A stretch of 64,000 nt of DNA, taken from contig NZ_JANHOF010000003.1 of assembly GCF_024498075.1 (NCBI RefSeq), positions 558,001 through 622,000 of the forward strand, read 5' to 3'. The translations under genes and the position numbers were made by a program. A model generated the notes under the pieces. It had not been told where the DNA came from, searched no databases, and saw nothing but the letters and a program-made list of their open reading frames with translations. Below are positions 31,714-40,532 of this stretch, in pieces. The DNA comes from Paenibacillus mendelii (GTDB lineage: Bacteria > Bacillota > Bacilli > Paenibacillales > Paenibacillaceae). Numbering within the stretch: the first letter of the stretch is position 1; every line of letters begins with the position of its first letter.

Positions 31714-31742
31714 CTTTACCTAATAATCTTGATGCTGTCAAA
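31714..31742 (-). promoter_or_regulatory. Sigma-A promoter of fabH
   Basis: On the minus strand TTGACA (31742-31737) and TAAAGT (31719-31714) are 17 bases apart. The -35 overlaps the stop of the upstream gene; the FapR box follows directly. Confidence 0.7.
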
Positions 31743-32829
31743 GGCCGCGGTTAGGAGGCACTTTACCATCCAGCAAATAACGCGCGAATCCGATCGGATT
31801 CGTATAAGTCGCTCTCCACTCCTGAGGCATATTTCCCTTCTGAAAGCTGTAACGCAGATCTCTCCCGTTGCATTCCACAAACAGGGGGTAGCCGCTGCTC
31901 GTTAAGCCGATGTCAAATCCGACATCCGCAAGATGAGGCAAATAACCGCTCAAATGGCGGGCAGCATGCAAACAGAAGTCTTCAATATTATTCCGTACCT
32001 GCGCCGCATTCAACTCGGGATATTGCCGCAATATTTCCTCCAGCCGGTATACGGTGCCTCCTTGGGCTACATTCGTAATAAAGGCGTTCTTGGCGGCAAC
32101 CTTCGCGGCGATCCCTGTCATGGCCCAATCGCCAGTATGAGTGCGCTGGATGGACACGCGAAGATCAAACGGGCAGCCATTATAGGTTGCGAGCGGAAGC
32201 CTTTGCTGAACAATGTATTGATCCCGCTGCAGCTTCCGCTTCAAGAATAGAGGAATCTGGCTCACAAACCGATGCTTTCTCCATCCATCCCGGGTACGGT
32301 ACGTAAGCTGCCATTCCGCTGGAGAACGGTCCAATCTCATAATTCCACGGCCGATGCTGCTGCTGTTCGGTTTCAGGATGAGCGAGTCGTACAGCGCCAT
32401 CATATCCTTCAGGGCATCCGGTGTGGCCGCAACTGTGCCGGGAATATGCGGGCGCAGCGAAATATTTTCCATTAGCAGATTGTGAATGTGGAGCTTACCG
32501 TACCGGTTCCAGCCATTAAACACCTGAATCCCCGATTGAACCAGTTTTTTGATTTGTTTTTTGGGGCCTGTATGGGTAAATAATGCACGGTTGTGGATGA
32601 CTGCCGGAATGGAGAGCTGTGTTCGAATATATCCCGAATGATTTTTGACATATGCGTTAACGGTATGCTGATGCAAACGAATGTCCTGCAAACGAAAATA
32701 ACACGGCGTTAGTCCGTGCAGATGCCCGGCTTCTTCATAAAAGCGGATTGCTTCATGCTTCGTATTGCCGGAAGGAATTCCTTCAAACACAGATTTGTTA
32801 AGCAGTATGCCTACATATCGCCTATCCAA
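31738..32829 (-). CDS. YheC/YheD-family ATP-grasp spore-coat-associated protein
   Basis: The family is found on Bacillus endospore coats and has an ATP-grasp fold; its reaction is not known. Visible landmarks are a start with VGILLNKSVFEGIPSG, a central LILKPNSSSIGRGIMRL (ATP-binding), QQRLPLATYNGCPFDLRV and VGFDIGLTSSGYPLFVECNGR (metal-binding end). Length 363 fits. The start is TTG with GGAAGG about 12 bases upstream. A CATAATCTA element near 32862-32870 on the minus strand resembles a sigma-K -10 but lacks a clear -35. Confidence 0.82.
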   Translation of the reverse strand: MDRRYVGILLNKSVFEGIPSGNTKHEAIRFYEEAGHLHGLTPCYFRLQDIRLHQHTVNAYVKNHSGYIRTQLSIPAVIHNRALFTHTGPKKQIKKLVQSGIQVFNGWNRYGKLHIHNLLMENISLRPHIPGTVAATPDALKDMMALYDSLILKPNSSSIGRGIMRLDRSPAEWQLTYRTRDGWRKHRFVSQIPLFLKRKLQRDQYIVQQRLPLATYNGCPFDLRVSIQRTHTGDWAMTGIAAKVAAKNAFITNVAQGGTVYRLEEILRQYPELNAAQVRNNIEDFCLHAARHLSGYLPHLADVGFDIGLTSSGYPLFVECNGRDLRYSFQKGNMPQEWRATYTNPIGFARYLLDGKVPPNRGL

Positions 32830-33001
32830 TGCACCAACAGTCCTTCCGAATATCCTGTTTTCCTATTAGATTATGTTGGCGAGAGTCGGCATGCTTGGAC
32901 GAATGCATGTTAGGAACATCTGTCTCCATGGTTCAATAACCATCTCATTATAGCTTCTTCAACATAGAATAGAACAAAGGCGAGAAGAGGGATGAGCGCA
33001 T

Positions 33002-34090
33002 ATGAGCCGACTCAAAGAAATCAACCCAAGATTGATTCGCAGAAAATGGCGCAAGATGCAATTTGCAGACGCATTCAAACCCATTTTAAACGGGACCGTA
33101 ACCTTGAATCATCGAAACATGAAGTGTTTAAAGGATTCCTACAAAAGCAGCATATGGAAGCTTGAAATCAAATCCGGGCATACAAGCATGCCAGTCATTC
33201 TAAAAATTTCGAAACAATTAAGAAAGCCTCGTCCGGAAAGCACTGTAGAAAAGAATATATACCGCCGGGCCAGAAAAGTGCTGCAGCCGTTTATGCCTCG
33301 AATATATTTAACCAAACGAAACATTAATGGACGCGACTTGTGGGTATTCATGGAATACGTCGAACCCGTCAAGGGACAGGTCGAATATAATCCGGATCAC
33401 TTCGACAGGATCATTCCAACGCTGGCGAGGCTTCATGCCGCTACAATGAATGAAAAGTTCCTGCGGCATAAAGAAATGTTTGCAGGCTGGCTTCCCCGAT
33501 TCGATTCGGAAGAAATGCTGGCGGAACGAGTCCGTTTAAACAAAGCGACGCTGCAGCATCTTGACGAAGCGATGCACATACCCAAACTCAAAGCAATTGT
33601 GCAACCCTATTACAGCCTGCTTCGGAATATACTGAACAAAGGCCCGGGTTATTTTCCAGAGGTGAGCCAGGCAGGACTAAGTATTGTACACGGTGATTTG
33701 CATACGGCCAATATGGCTTGCGACAACGTGAAAGAGCTAGTCTGGGATGTTAAATTCATCGATTGGGAAGGCGCGAAATTCGCTCCTTGCTGGTTTGATC
33801 TCGTTAATTTGATCGGCGTTTTTTTGGCGTACCGGAGAGAGTGGAAGGACGAAGAAGAGGAGATAACCAAACGGTGCGTTCAATTGTATGCCGACGAGAT
33901 GAGAAAGAACGGCGTGGTTTTCAAGACCGATCCCATGAAATTATATCAAATGGCCTATCTGAAACGGGTACTTGAAAGAGGCTTGTATCTGCAGTTGAAT
34001 TGGGCCGTGACCGGAAAAAAAGAAGCGAAGCTGCTGCGGGTTTACTTGGAGAAAATTAGAGTTTTGGAGAAGAAGATCGGGCTGCATTAA
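33002..34090 (+). CDS. CotS-like APH-fold kinase family protein
   Basis: The 362-residue protein has an aminoglycoside/choline-kinase fold: N-lobe beta strands with IWKLEIKSG and VILKISK, hinge VFMEYVE, catalytic loop VHGDLHTANM (His-x-Asp...Asn) and metal-binding FIDWEGAKF. Bacillus CotS/YutH coat proteins belong to this fold. It is a clear paralogue of the product at 37544-38728 but lacks the N-terminal glycine tag. CATAGAATA at 32963-32971 resembles a sigma-K -10 element, without a well-spaced AC. The substrate is unknown, perhaps a glycan or protein of the spore. Confidence 0.8.
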   Translation: MSRLKEINPRLIRRKWRKMQFADAFKPILNGTVTLNHRNMKCLKDSYKSSIWKLEIKSGHTSMPVILKISKQLRKPRPESTVEKNIYRRARKVLQPFMPRIYLTKRNINGRDLWVFMEYVEPVKGQVEYNPDHFDRIIPTLARLHAATMNEKFLRHKEMFAGWLPRFDSEEMLAERVRLNKATLQHLDEAMHIPKLKAIVQPYYSLLRNILNKGPGYFPEVSQAGLSIVHGDLHTANMACDNVKELVWDVKFIDWEGAKFAPCWFDLVNLIGVFLAYRREWKDEEEEITKRCVQLYADEMRKNGVVFKTDPMKLYQMAYLKRVLERGLYLQLNWAVTGKKEAKLLRVYLEKIRVLEKKIGLH

Positions 34091-34395
34091 TGTCCGGGAG
34101 CATGGGACTATGCTTTTTTCGACACGCGCGAAACGTGGGTTTTTGGGCGACTGTGGCCCTTCTTTGTATTTGAACGATAATTCAAATATACCTATAAGAG
34201 AACGAATGATCAGCATATAATATATCAACTCGGTAGAATCGATAAGACTCCGGATGATGCGAGGAACAATGGGGATTAAAAAAAGATGACTCCTGATAAA
34301 TACAGGAGTCATCTACTTTCGGCTTAGCACTTTAATTAAATGTCCATAAACGGGGTCACAGTTCAGGTACAGGGTACGGGCTAATTTAGATAAAG
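34091..34395. other. Intergenic stretch with one terminator
   Basis: 305 bases without a gene. The only structure I see is the 12-bp hairpin at 34285-34314, described separately. The rest is AT-rich. Confidence 0.5.
34279..34314 (-). terminator. Minus-strand intrinsic terminator downstream of the acyl-module operon
   Basis: AGATGACTCCTG (34285-34296) and CAGGAGTCATCT (34303-34314) are perfect arms. The run of A at 34278-34284 becomes the T-tract on the minus strand; there is no T-run in plus direction. It would end minus-strand transcripts that run past 34987 and across the gene at 34408-34965. Confidence 0.7.
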
Positions 34396-34407
34396 GTGGC
34401 AGATACA

Positions 34408-34965
34408 GTGGGACGGATGCTTAGAACAAGCGCGACGAAGAAAAGCTCAAAAGAAATGTCCGATAGTAAAATCTTGTCCGATCGCGACATACAATCGATT
34501 CAGCGATGGATTTCGCAAATGAATCATGATGGATCATCAACGGAAAAGCAAAAGAAAATCGAGAAGGCTTTACGATTGAATTATAAAATCATCGGCATTG
34601 GGAAGACAAGAATTGTATACGACCTCGATAACGGATACGTAGTCAAAATCGCCCATTCCAAAAAGGGACTGACCAGCAATCGGACCGAGTTCCAACTCTA
34701 TAATCGTTGTTCTTCCAGATTGCGTAGGCATCTTTGTCCCGTAATCGAATATGGCGATGGATGGGTTGTCATGAAAAAAATGCATCGAATGGAATCGCTG
34801 ACAGAAGAATACGAGACAAAGCTGCTCCGGTTGAGAAGAAGGTTTCTAAACGAAGGGATCGTTGCGCGAAGTCTCCGAAGCAAAAACTTGGCCGTGTCAC
34901 GCGATAACAATCGGATTATCGTCATTGACTACGGCAGCTTCAGATACGATGGCGATCGGCATTAG
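34408..34965 (+). CDS. Small protein-kinase-fold protein
   Basis: The product of 185 residues has a kinase N-lobe (IIGIGKTRIVYDLDNGYVVK), a hinge-like WVVMKKM and a late VIDYGSF that resembles a D-[FY]-G motif. It lacks most of the usual C-lobe and the HxD loop is not clear, so activity is doubtful. GTG 34408 is preferred because AAAGGTGG stands 8 bases before it; GTG 34396 and ATG 34417 are alternatives. The first 50 residues are Ser/Lys-rich. It is convergent with the GNAT gene, and the latter's transcript probably crosses it in antisense. Confidence 0.65.
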   Translation: MGRMLRTSATKKSSKEMSDSKILSDRDIQSIQRWISQMNHDGSSTEKQKKIEKALRLNYKIIGIGKTRIVYDLDNGYVVKIAHSKKGLTSNRTEFQLYNRCSSRLRRHLCPVIEYGDGWVVMKKMHRMESLTEEYETKLLRLRRRFLNEGIVARSLRSKNLAVSRDNNRIIVIDYGSFRYDGDRH

Positions 34966-34986
34966 TACGGGCTGTCCGAAGCTGTT

Positions 34987-35568
34987 TCAACCTCCGTCCT
35001 CCTGCAGCAGACGCTCCGCCAAGGCTGCCGGCTTTTCCAATTTCTCTTGAATGGACGGCCAATTCTCCTTCGTCGCCGAATGAAGGACCGTATCGTAGGA
35101 AACGCCTTTGATCGTGAGACCGCCGTGCTCGATTCCCGTGCGGGGCAGCCCGCAGTTATCGTGAAACGAGACGACGCTGGCATTATCCATAACCGTGTTG
35201 GAATAGACGCTTGACAAGCCTAAGATATCAAATGCGACATGAAAAACAAGCCATACGCTGGCGGGGGCAGCCGGAATATCGGGGGAAATGATCCATCTTC
35301 CCCAATTCCCTTTCTTTTCAGCAATATCATAAATCGCAATCGTACCGACGGCTTTCCCCGAGAGCAGCTCGATGCAGAAGTAGTAATCGCCCTCTCGGTG
35401 AAAGTACTGTTCCAGCCATAAACGGTGAACGGAGTAACGGGAATCGAATTCTCCGATATATTTGGATAACTCCGGCGATCTTCTTAGTTCGTATATAAAA
35501 TCGGCATCGTCCATTGTAACCGGTCTTAAGCGAATCCCGAAGCGTTCAACGGTGATAGTATGGTTCAC
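34987..35568 (-). CDS. GNAT-family N-acyltransferase
   Basis: The 193-residue protein reads as a RimJ/PseH-type GNAT: IRLRPVTMDDADFIYELR at the start, then central GKAVGTIAIYD and WGRWIISPD strands and a C-terminal VVSFHDNCGLPRTG loop. The usual acetyl-CoA loop (R-G-x-G-x-G/A) is replaced by PDIPAAPAS, which may mean a different donor. GTG start with AGAGGTGA; the start overlaps the ACP stop. It could transfer an acyl group from the ACP encoded just upstream to an amino sugar. Last gene of a minus-strand operon. Confidence 0.78.
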   Translation of the reverse strand: MNHTITVERFGIRLRPVTMDDADFIYELRRSPELSKYIGEFDSRYSVHRLWLEQYFHREGDYYFCIELLSGKAVGTIAIYDIAEKKGNWGRWIISPDIPAAPASVWLVFHVAFDILGLSSVYSNTVMDNASVVSFHDNCGLPRTGIEHGGLTIKGVSYDTVLHSATKENWPSIQEKLEKPAALAERLLQEDGG

Positions 35569-35798
35569 GATTTCACCTCTATAATCTTGACGATATCGTT
35601 CAAGCTTTGAATATCGGCAACCTCCTTGATCGAGAAGCGGATATGAAACTGTTCTTCAAGACGGAGAATGAGTTCCATATGCTTCAATGAATCCCAGTTC
35701 GCCAGTTCATTCCGTCTCGGATTATCTACCGCTAATAATGTCGTGTTCAGCACCTCCGACAAGATCGAACGGATCTGATTGCGCAATTCGTTCTTCAT
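35565..35798 (-). CDS. Acyl carrier protein
   Basis: The 77-residue product has the four-helix ACP pattern with the phosphopantetheine site NWDSLKHMEL (Ser37). The open frame extends 12 codons upstream, but ATG 35798 has AGAGGTGAT and overlaps the stop of the FkbH-like gene in ATGA. It probably carries the acyl unit loaded by FkbH and passed to the GNAT enzyme. Confidence 0.9.
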   Translation of the reverse strand: MKNELRNQIRSILSEVLNTTLLAVDNPRRNELANWDSLKHMELILRLEEQFHIRFSIKEVADIQSLNDIVKIIEVKS

Positions 35799-37507
35799 GG
35801 GATCACCTCTATCTCGGCAGGATGGTTTCTGCACGCTTTGTTGACGCGGGCATGCAAGGTGCGTAGCAAATATGAACCGCCGGAATCGGGCACATACCGC
35901 TTTAACCAGTCTAAGGCGGGGCCGTTCCGGGGTCCCTCGATCCGATCGATGCTCAATCGCTTGACGCCTTTAGCAATCAATTTCTTCAGAACCTTCGCGA
36001 AAGCAACCGTTTCGATCTCGCGCCCAAGCGCCCTGCAGCTAAAGAGCGTTTCGATCAAAGACGCTTGCTCGCCTTCCAGCCGGCATACGAACACGCCGAT
36101 AATGCCGCTATCGGCCAACAGATCGGAGAGACGGACCGTAACCGTCAAATAACGGTCTTTGTCCATCGCTTCTTTAGCTTCGATTTCCGTCATTCGCCGC
36201 ATCGCCAAATTGAATTGATTCGTTTTTCGGCTTAGGTCATATAACCGCCCGGCATGAGACGGTTCATTCTCGTACAAGCTTACGACCATCTTCAAACTTT
36301 CCAAATAGTCTTCGAAGCTGGAAGCCGCTTGCCTGGTTCTTTCCCGAGCCTGATTGGCTTGGATGTCGGCTGTTCTTGACGAAGCTTCATCATCGGGGCG
36401 AAACTGATACAGACCCGGATAATGGCTGAGTCCGTTCATGGTCTCCATCCCGCTCCGGCTCGCGCGAAACAGGCGAACGTCAGGCAGCGCAGCTGCCATC
36501 TTAAGCAGTTCGGCCGAATTGTCATCTAGAAATAAAAAGGCCGAGGGATCGATGTTTAGCTGCTGCGCCAACCGGCTCAAGTTTTCCGATTTCGGCTGCC
36601 AATTGGCGTAAACGGCCGCGAAATCGTTCCACTTCAACGGGAAATCGTCTCTCCCGTCAAATAAAGCTCTTGCGTCCCGTTCCTCGTTGCGGCTGCACAC
36701 CGTAAGCAGCATTCCGGATTGTTTCAGCCGGAGCAGCAGCTTTTGCAAACGGCAGTGTCCCTCCGAAAGAACGACCCCATCGATCCCGTCTTCCCCCAAG
36801 ACCCCGCTGTACAGCGTATCGTCCATATCCAGAGCGATCGCTTTAAGCCGGGGCGCAAACGCGGCGGGGAATAGATGCACGCCAAGATGACGGGCGACGG
36901 TAATCGTTGCCCGATCGGATAACGGAAAATGGCTCATGTCTTCATTGCGTTCGTCGTAAAACGATTCCGCCTCTTCTTGTGCCAATCGGTCCAAATCGAT
37001 CAACTCACAGCCTGCGCTTCGTTCCATAAGCTCTGCCAGACATCCGTTTAATTTCAGAAACCAGTCGCGGCCGCTTACGCGGTGGCCGAACAGCAGATCG
37101 CCGTCCTTGCGCAGCTGAGGCCAGTTATTGACCCAGATCGGTTTATCCGTTGCGCCGCGAAGCTGCGTGATCCGCGTGTTCAACCAATCGACGGCCTCTT
37201 GCGCCGTCATCGATTGCGAATAGATACGCCAGTCCAACCAGATGATGTAAGCATCCGCTTGATGATTCCCACCGATACCGGACAATGCCGCATCGTAATC
37301 GGAATAATCGAAACGGACGTCGCTCTTCCATAATCCGCAGAACGCGGGCGTCAAATTCGCGATAAATTCAAAGGGCATCGATCGATCGACTCTGATCTTG
37401 TAGACATGTCGGTCCGCTGCCTTAGGGATTCCGGCAATTCGCGCTCTGGTGGGCAGGGCGTAGAGCAGAGATTCTGCCATATCCAGCGCATTCAAAGTAT
37501 CGTTCAC
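35795..37507 (-). CDS. FkbH-like HAD-family acyl-ACP loading enzyme
   Basis: FkbH-type proteins take a glycolytic intermediate such as 1,3-bisphosphoglycerate, remove phosphate and load the acyl part on an ACP. Residues 1-210 form an N-terminal SGNH-like region. The HAD domain follows with motif I LDMDDTLYSGVLGEDG (Asp227, Asp229), motif II LTVCSRN and motif IV FLFLDDNSAE. A GNAT-like domain ends the protein (about 400-560; SGIIGVFVCRLE). GTG start with AGGAGGTG. The following genes are ACP and GNAT, with overlapping ends. Which acid is loaded cannot be told. Confidence 0.88.
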   Translation of the reverse strand: MNDTLNALDMAESLLYALPTRARIAGIPKAADRHVYKIRVDRSMPFEFIANLTPAFCGLWKSDVRFDYSDYDAALSGIGGNHQADAYIIWLDWRIYSQSMTAQEAVDWLNTRITQLRGATDKPIWVNNWPQLRKDGDLLFGHRVSGRDWFLKLNGCLAELMERSAGCELIDLDRLAQEEAESFYDERNEDMSHFPLSDRATITVARHLGVHLFPAAFAPRLKAIALDMDDTLYSGVLGEDGIDGVVLSEGHCRLQKLLLRLKQSGMLLTVCSRNEERDARALFDGRDDFPLKWNDFAAVYANWQPKSENLSRLAQQLNIDPSAFLFLDDNSAELLKMAAALPDVRLFRASRSGMETMNGLSHYPGLYQFRPDDEASSRTADIQANQARERTRQAASSFEDYLESLKMVVSLYENEPSHAGRLYDLSRKTNQFNLAMRRMTEIEAKEAMDKDRYLTVTVRLSDLLADSGIIGVFVCRLEGEQASLIETLFSCRALGREIETVAFAKVLKKLIAKGVKRLSIDRIEGPRNGPALDWLKRYVPDSGGSYLLRTLHARVNKACRNHPAEIEVIP

Positions 37508-37543
37508 CCGCTACACCTCCTATCCGCGCTAGCGCCCGGTTCA

Positions 37544-38728
37544 TCATGCATGCAATCCGAGTTCCTTGCCCCAAACGTTGATTTTCTCCAAGTAACCCTC
37601 CAGTAAGAAGGCCGGCTTCTGCCCGTCCGTCGCCCAGTGAAGCTGCAGATGCAAGCTTCGTTCCAATACCCGCTGAAGATAAGCCATCTTATATAATCGG
37701 ACCGGATCCCCGTCGAATCGGATGCCGTATTTCAGCATCTCGGCAGCATACAGATGCGCGCAACGGTGGATGACCGATTCCTCGGCGCTTCTCCAGTCTT
37801 TCCGGTATGCAAAAAACACGCCAATTAAATTAAACATGTCGAACCAGCATGGAGCGAATCGGGCGCCTTCCCAATCGATGAATTTAATGTTCCAGTCCGC
37901 TTCTTCCACGTTGCCGCAGCCGATATTCGGCGTCTGAAGATCGTTGTGGATAATGCTTTTCCCGGCTTGAACGAGTTCCGGAAAATAAATCGGCCCTTTC
38001 TTCAATACGCGCCGGAGCATATCGCTGCTGGTTTCCAGCCTTTGTCTTAGTTCCGGACGTTCCATCGCTTTATCCAAATACTCCAACGTTTCCTTGTGCG
38101 TCTTCTGGCGTTCGAGAGAGGTGGTCTCCGAATCGTAGCGGGGAAGCCAATCCGCAAACAAATCCCAGTGACTGTAGAAGCGGTCATTATACGTCTGGGC
38201 ATGGAGCTTCGCCAAGGCTGGAATAATGCGGTCAAAATGATCCGGCGTAAAGATAACCTGCCCTTTCAATTGAGGGACGTACTCCATAAAGACCCAGGTA
38301 TCGTCGCCGTTCATTCGTTCTTGAATCATAAATATGGCGGGCATCAAGTCCGACAGAATGCCGCTCGCTTCGCGGTACATATTCAACTCGATCAGATCTT
38401 GATCGGCGATCGGGGCTTTGAACATTTTGAGAATAATGGGAACGGAGTTCCCGTTCACCGCGATTTCGAGCTTCCAGATCGCGCTTTTCGCAGTTTCTTT
38501 CAACTCTTCCATGTTCCGGTCGTTCAATTTAACGGCTGAACCGAAATGGGCGGCAAATTTGTCGGCGCATTGATATTCCCGCCATTTCAGACTGATCGCA
38601 TTAAGAGGCGGATTGACGGAAGCATCCTTCGCATCCTCGAGCCCCTTGTTATAGCCGTCTCGCATCCCCTTCGTGTATCCATCTGCACGGCCACGCTCGT
38701 AACCGTCGGGATCGTATTCATTCACCAT
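37544..38728 (-). CDS. CotS-like APH-fold kinase with N-terminal glycine-tetrad tag
   Basis: Residues 9-33 form the tag: Gly at 9, 13, 17, 21, 25 and 29, with Tyr after four of them (GYERGRADGYTKG...). A kinase domain follows with VFMEYVP, catalytic IHNDLQTPNI and FIDWEGARF; it is a paralogue of the 33002-34090 product, which has no tag. The Asn in HND replaces the usual Gly. First gene of the minus-strand operon with fkbH, ACP and GNAT; a sporulation-type promoter is suggested at 38761-38786. A role in spore-surface assembly is inferred. Confidence 0.82.
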   Translation of the reverse strand: MVNEYDPDGYERGRADGYTKGMRDGYNKGLEDAKDASVNPPLNAISLKWREYQCADKFAAHFGSAVKLNDRNMEELKETAKSAIWKLEIAVNGNSVPIILKMFKAPIADQDLIELNMYREASGILSDLMPAIFMIQERMNGDDTWVFMEYVPQLKGQVIFTPDHFDRIIPALAKLHAQTYNDRFYSHWDLFADWLPRYDSETTSLERQKTHKETLEYLDKAMERPELRQRLETSSDMLRRVLKKGPIYFPELVQAGKSIIHNDLQTPNIGCGNVEEADWNIKFIDWEGARFAPCWFDMFNLIGVFFAYRKDWRSAEESVIHRCAHLYAAEMLKYGIRFDGDPVRLYKMAYLQRVLERSLHLQLHWATDGQKPAFLLEGYLEKINVWGKELGLHA

Positions 38729-38760
38729 ATTTCATGAGCCTCCACTCCAGATTCTTTCAG

Positions 38761-38786
38761 TATCATATGTTGCAAACCGCCAACGT
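38761..38786 (-). promoter_or_regulatory. Candidate sigma-K promoter of the kinase-FkbH-ACP-GNAT operon
   Basis: On the minus strand CATATGATA (38769-38761) is identical to the -10 before the giant repeat gene. AC stands at 38786-38785, 15 bases upstream, slightly short. The ATG follows after 32 bases. Confidence 0.4.
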
Positions 38787-38792
38787 GACATT

Positions 38793-38821
38793 AAAAAACC
38801 GGAAGCGTCAAGTCTCCGGTT
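38793..38821 (-). terminator. Terminator of the deacetylase-to-GT2 operon
   Basis: On the minus strand AACCGGA and TCCGGTT arms are followed by six T (plus-strand A-run 38793-38798). Confidence 0.7.
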
Positions 38822-38883
38822 ATAACGCCTGTTCTCCGTCCATCTCCCGTCGGTCCGCCAGTTGCCGTAATACGTATGCATGA

Positions 38884-39681
38884 CTATTTCTTTTTAACTC
38901 TAATTAATTGTATCTTCGGCCAAAGCGAAGGGGAATGGCTGTACTTCGCCTTGTATTTATTCCCCCATCTGCGAAGAGCCCGATCGGTAAAATACACAAT
39001 AGCTTTACTATAAGCCCGGGCATATTTGTCTGAGCTCAGATTTTTTCCCGTATTCCTCAAATGGTACAAATATTTATTCACATAACAGAGCTTATATTTA
39101 TCCAGAAGCCTCAGCACCATGCGGCGGTCCTCCAGTATTCTACCCTTGCTTGGATCGTCCGTCTCCCAGCCGTCTACACCGCGCACGCAGTCCGTGCGAT
39201 AAAACCTGAGCTGCACCATGGATTCATAAGTGACAAAATCATACTTGTCTTTAAAGGCTTTTCTTTGTCTCATTTCGTTAAAACGATCGATGCCGTTCTT
39301 ATGGATCCAATGAACGGTATTTGCGTAAGCCATTGCCGTGGTCCGGGGTTCTTTTTCCATTTTTGTCAACATCGTTTCCAGCGCGTTCGGCTCGATCCAA
39401 TCGTCTCCGTCGACTTGTACGAAATATTTCGTATCGATATGTTTAAGGGCCGTATTTAACACATGACAAATCCCTTTGTTTTCTTTCAATTCGATCAGCC
39501 TTGTTTTGTCCGGATCAATGTTTTTCTTGATTATACCGACTGTGCCGTCCGTAGACGCATCGTCTATGACAAGAAGCCTCCAGTCCGTATAGGTCTGCAT
39601 GGAGATGGAATTCAAAGCGTTCTTAATGAATTTTTCTTTATTGTAAGTAGGAACGACAACGGTAACGAGACTAGTATTCAT
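38884..39681 (-). CDS. GT2 family glycosyltransferase
   Basis: The 265-residue GT-A enzyme starts VTVVVPTYNKEKFIKNAL, with DDASTDGT and the metal motif QVDGDDWIE. The frame is open 23 codons further upstream, but ATG 39681 has AAGGAGAG at good distance and homology begins right there. A Lys-rich C-terminus ends the protein. It is a close relative of the GT2 encoded just upstream (shared W-x-TDDP-x-KGR block). Last gene of its operon. Confidence 0.85.
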   Translation of the reverse strand: MNTSLVTVVVPTYNKEKFIKNALNSISMQTYTDWRLLVIDDASTDGTVGIIKKNIDPDKTRLIELKENKGICHVLNTALKHIDTKYFVQVDGDDWIEPNALETMLTKMEKEPRTTAMAYANTVHWIHKNGIDRFNEMRQRKAFKDKYDFVTYESMVQLRFYRTDCVRGVDGWETDDPSKGRILEDRRMVLRLLDKYKLCYVNKYLYHLRNTGKNLSSDKYARAYSKAIVYFTDRALRRWGNKYKAKYSHSPSLWPKIQLIRVKKK

Positions 39682-39700
39682 TGGAAGTACTCTCCTTCTG

Positions 39701-40495
39701 CTAAGGTACCTTTTTGGGTTCCAAATGAGATATCCTTTTCCATCCTTCATTTATTGTTATAAAGACGGGGGAATAATGATCGCCCCATCGTTTCAGAGCA
39801 TCGCGAACGCTCCAGTCAACGAGTTCCGAGTACTTTTTGACTTGCCGCGTATGGTTGGTTCGATGCCTGCGATGCTTGTATAACAATTCGTCTATCCAAT
39901 GAAAATCATAGTGCTCAATTAGCCGGTAGAGGATCCTCATATCCTCGCGATACCGTCCCTTGTATGGATCGTCCGTCGGCCAACCGTTAATTTTACGAAG
40001 GGCCGATGTTCTGTAGAAGCGAGGCATTAAAGTTCTGTTTGTCAACAAGAATTCATATTTTTCATCGTAGGATCGACCGTTGCGAATTTCCGACCGTTCT
40101 ATTTCACCTTTTTTGGTTTCATAAAAAATGAAAGCATTGCCCGAGATCGCGCCTACTTTCTCGGACACGGTTTGGGCCTCTTTTACCATCGTCTCCAACG
40201 TGTAAGGATAAAACAAATCATCGGCGTCAAGTTGGATGACAAAAGGCGTTCTAACATGCTGGAGACCTGTATTCAAGCTCTTGGACTGGCCTTTATTCGA
40301 GATATGGCGAAACAGCTTTACGCGTTTGTCGTCCATATATGTTTTGATCCCCGGCCAATACAGGTCCGTCGAACAATCGTCAATAAGAATCAATTCCCAA
40401 TCGGTGTAGGTCTGCATAAAAACGGATTCGACAGCTTCTTTCAAATACCGGCCGGCATTATAAAAGGGTATCAAGACGGTTACTTGGCTCTCCAA
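39701..40495 (-). CDS. GT2 family glycosyltransferase
   Basis: The 264-residue product begins VTVLIPFYNAGRYLKEAVES, with DDCSTD and QLDADDLF as nucleotide and metal sites, then GWPTDDPYKGRYREDMRIL. TTG start with GGGAGGTAA. A paralogue follows directly. The two probably add successive sugars to the same glycan. Confidence 0.85.
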   Translation of the reverse strand: MESQVTVLIPFYNAGRYLKEAVESVFMQTYTDWELILIDDCSTDLYWPGIKTYMDDKRVKLFRHISNKGQSKSLNTGLQHVRTPFVIQLDADDLFYPYTLETMVKEAQTVSEKVGAISGNAFIFYETKKGEIERSEIRNGRSYDEKYEFLLTNRTLMPRFYRTSALRKINGWPTDDPYKGRYREDMRILYRLIEHYDFHWIDELLYKHRRHRTNHTRQVKKYSELVDWSVRDALKRWGDHYSPVFITINEGWKRISHLEPKKVP

Positions 40496-40532
40496 TGAAA
40501 TTACCTCCCTCAGTTGGGCCGAAATTTCCGCA

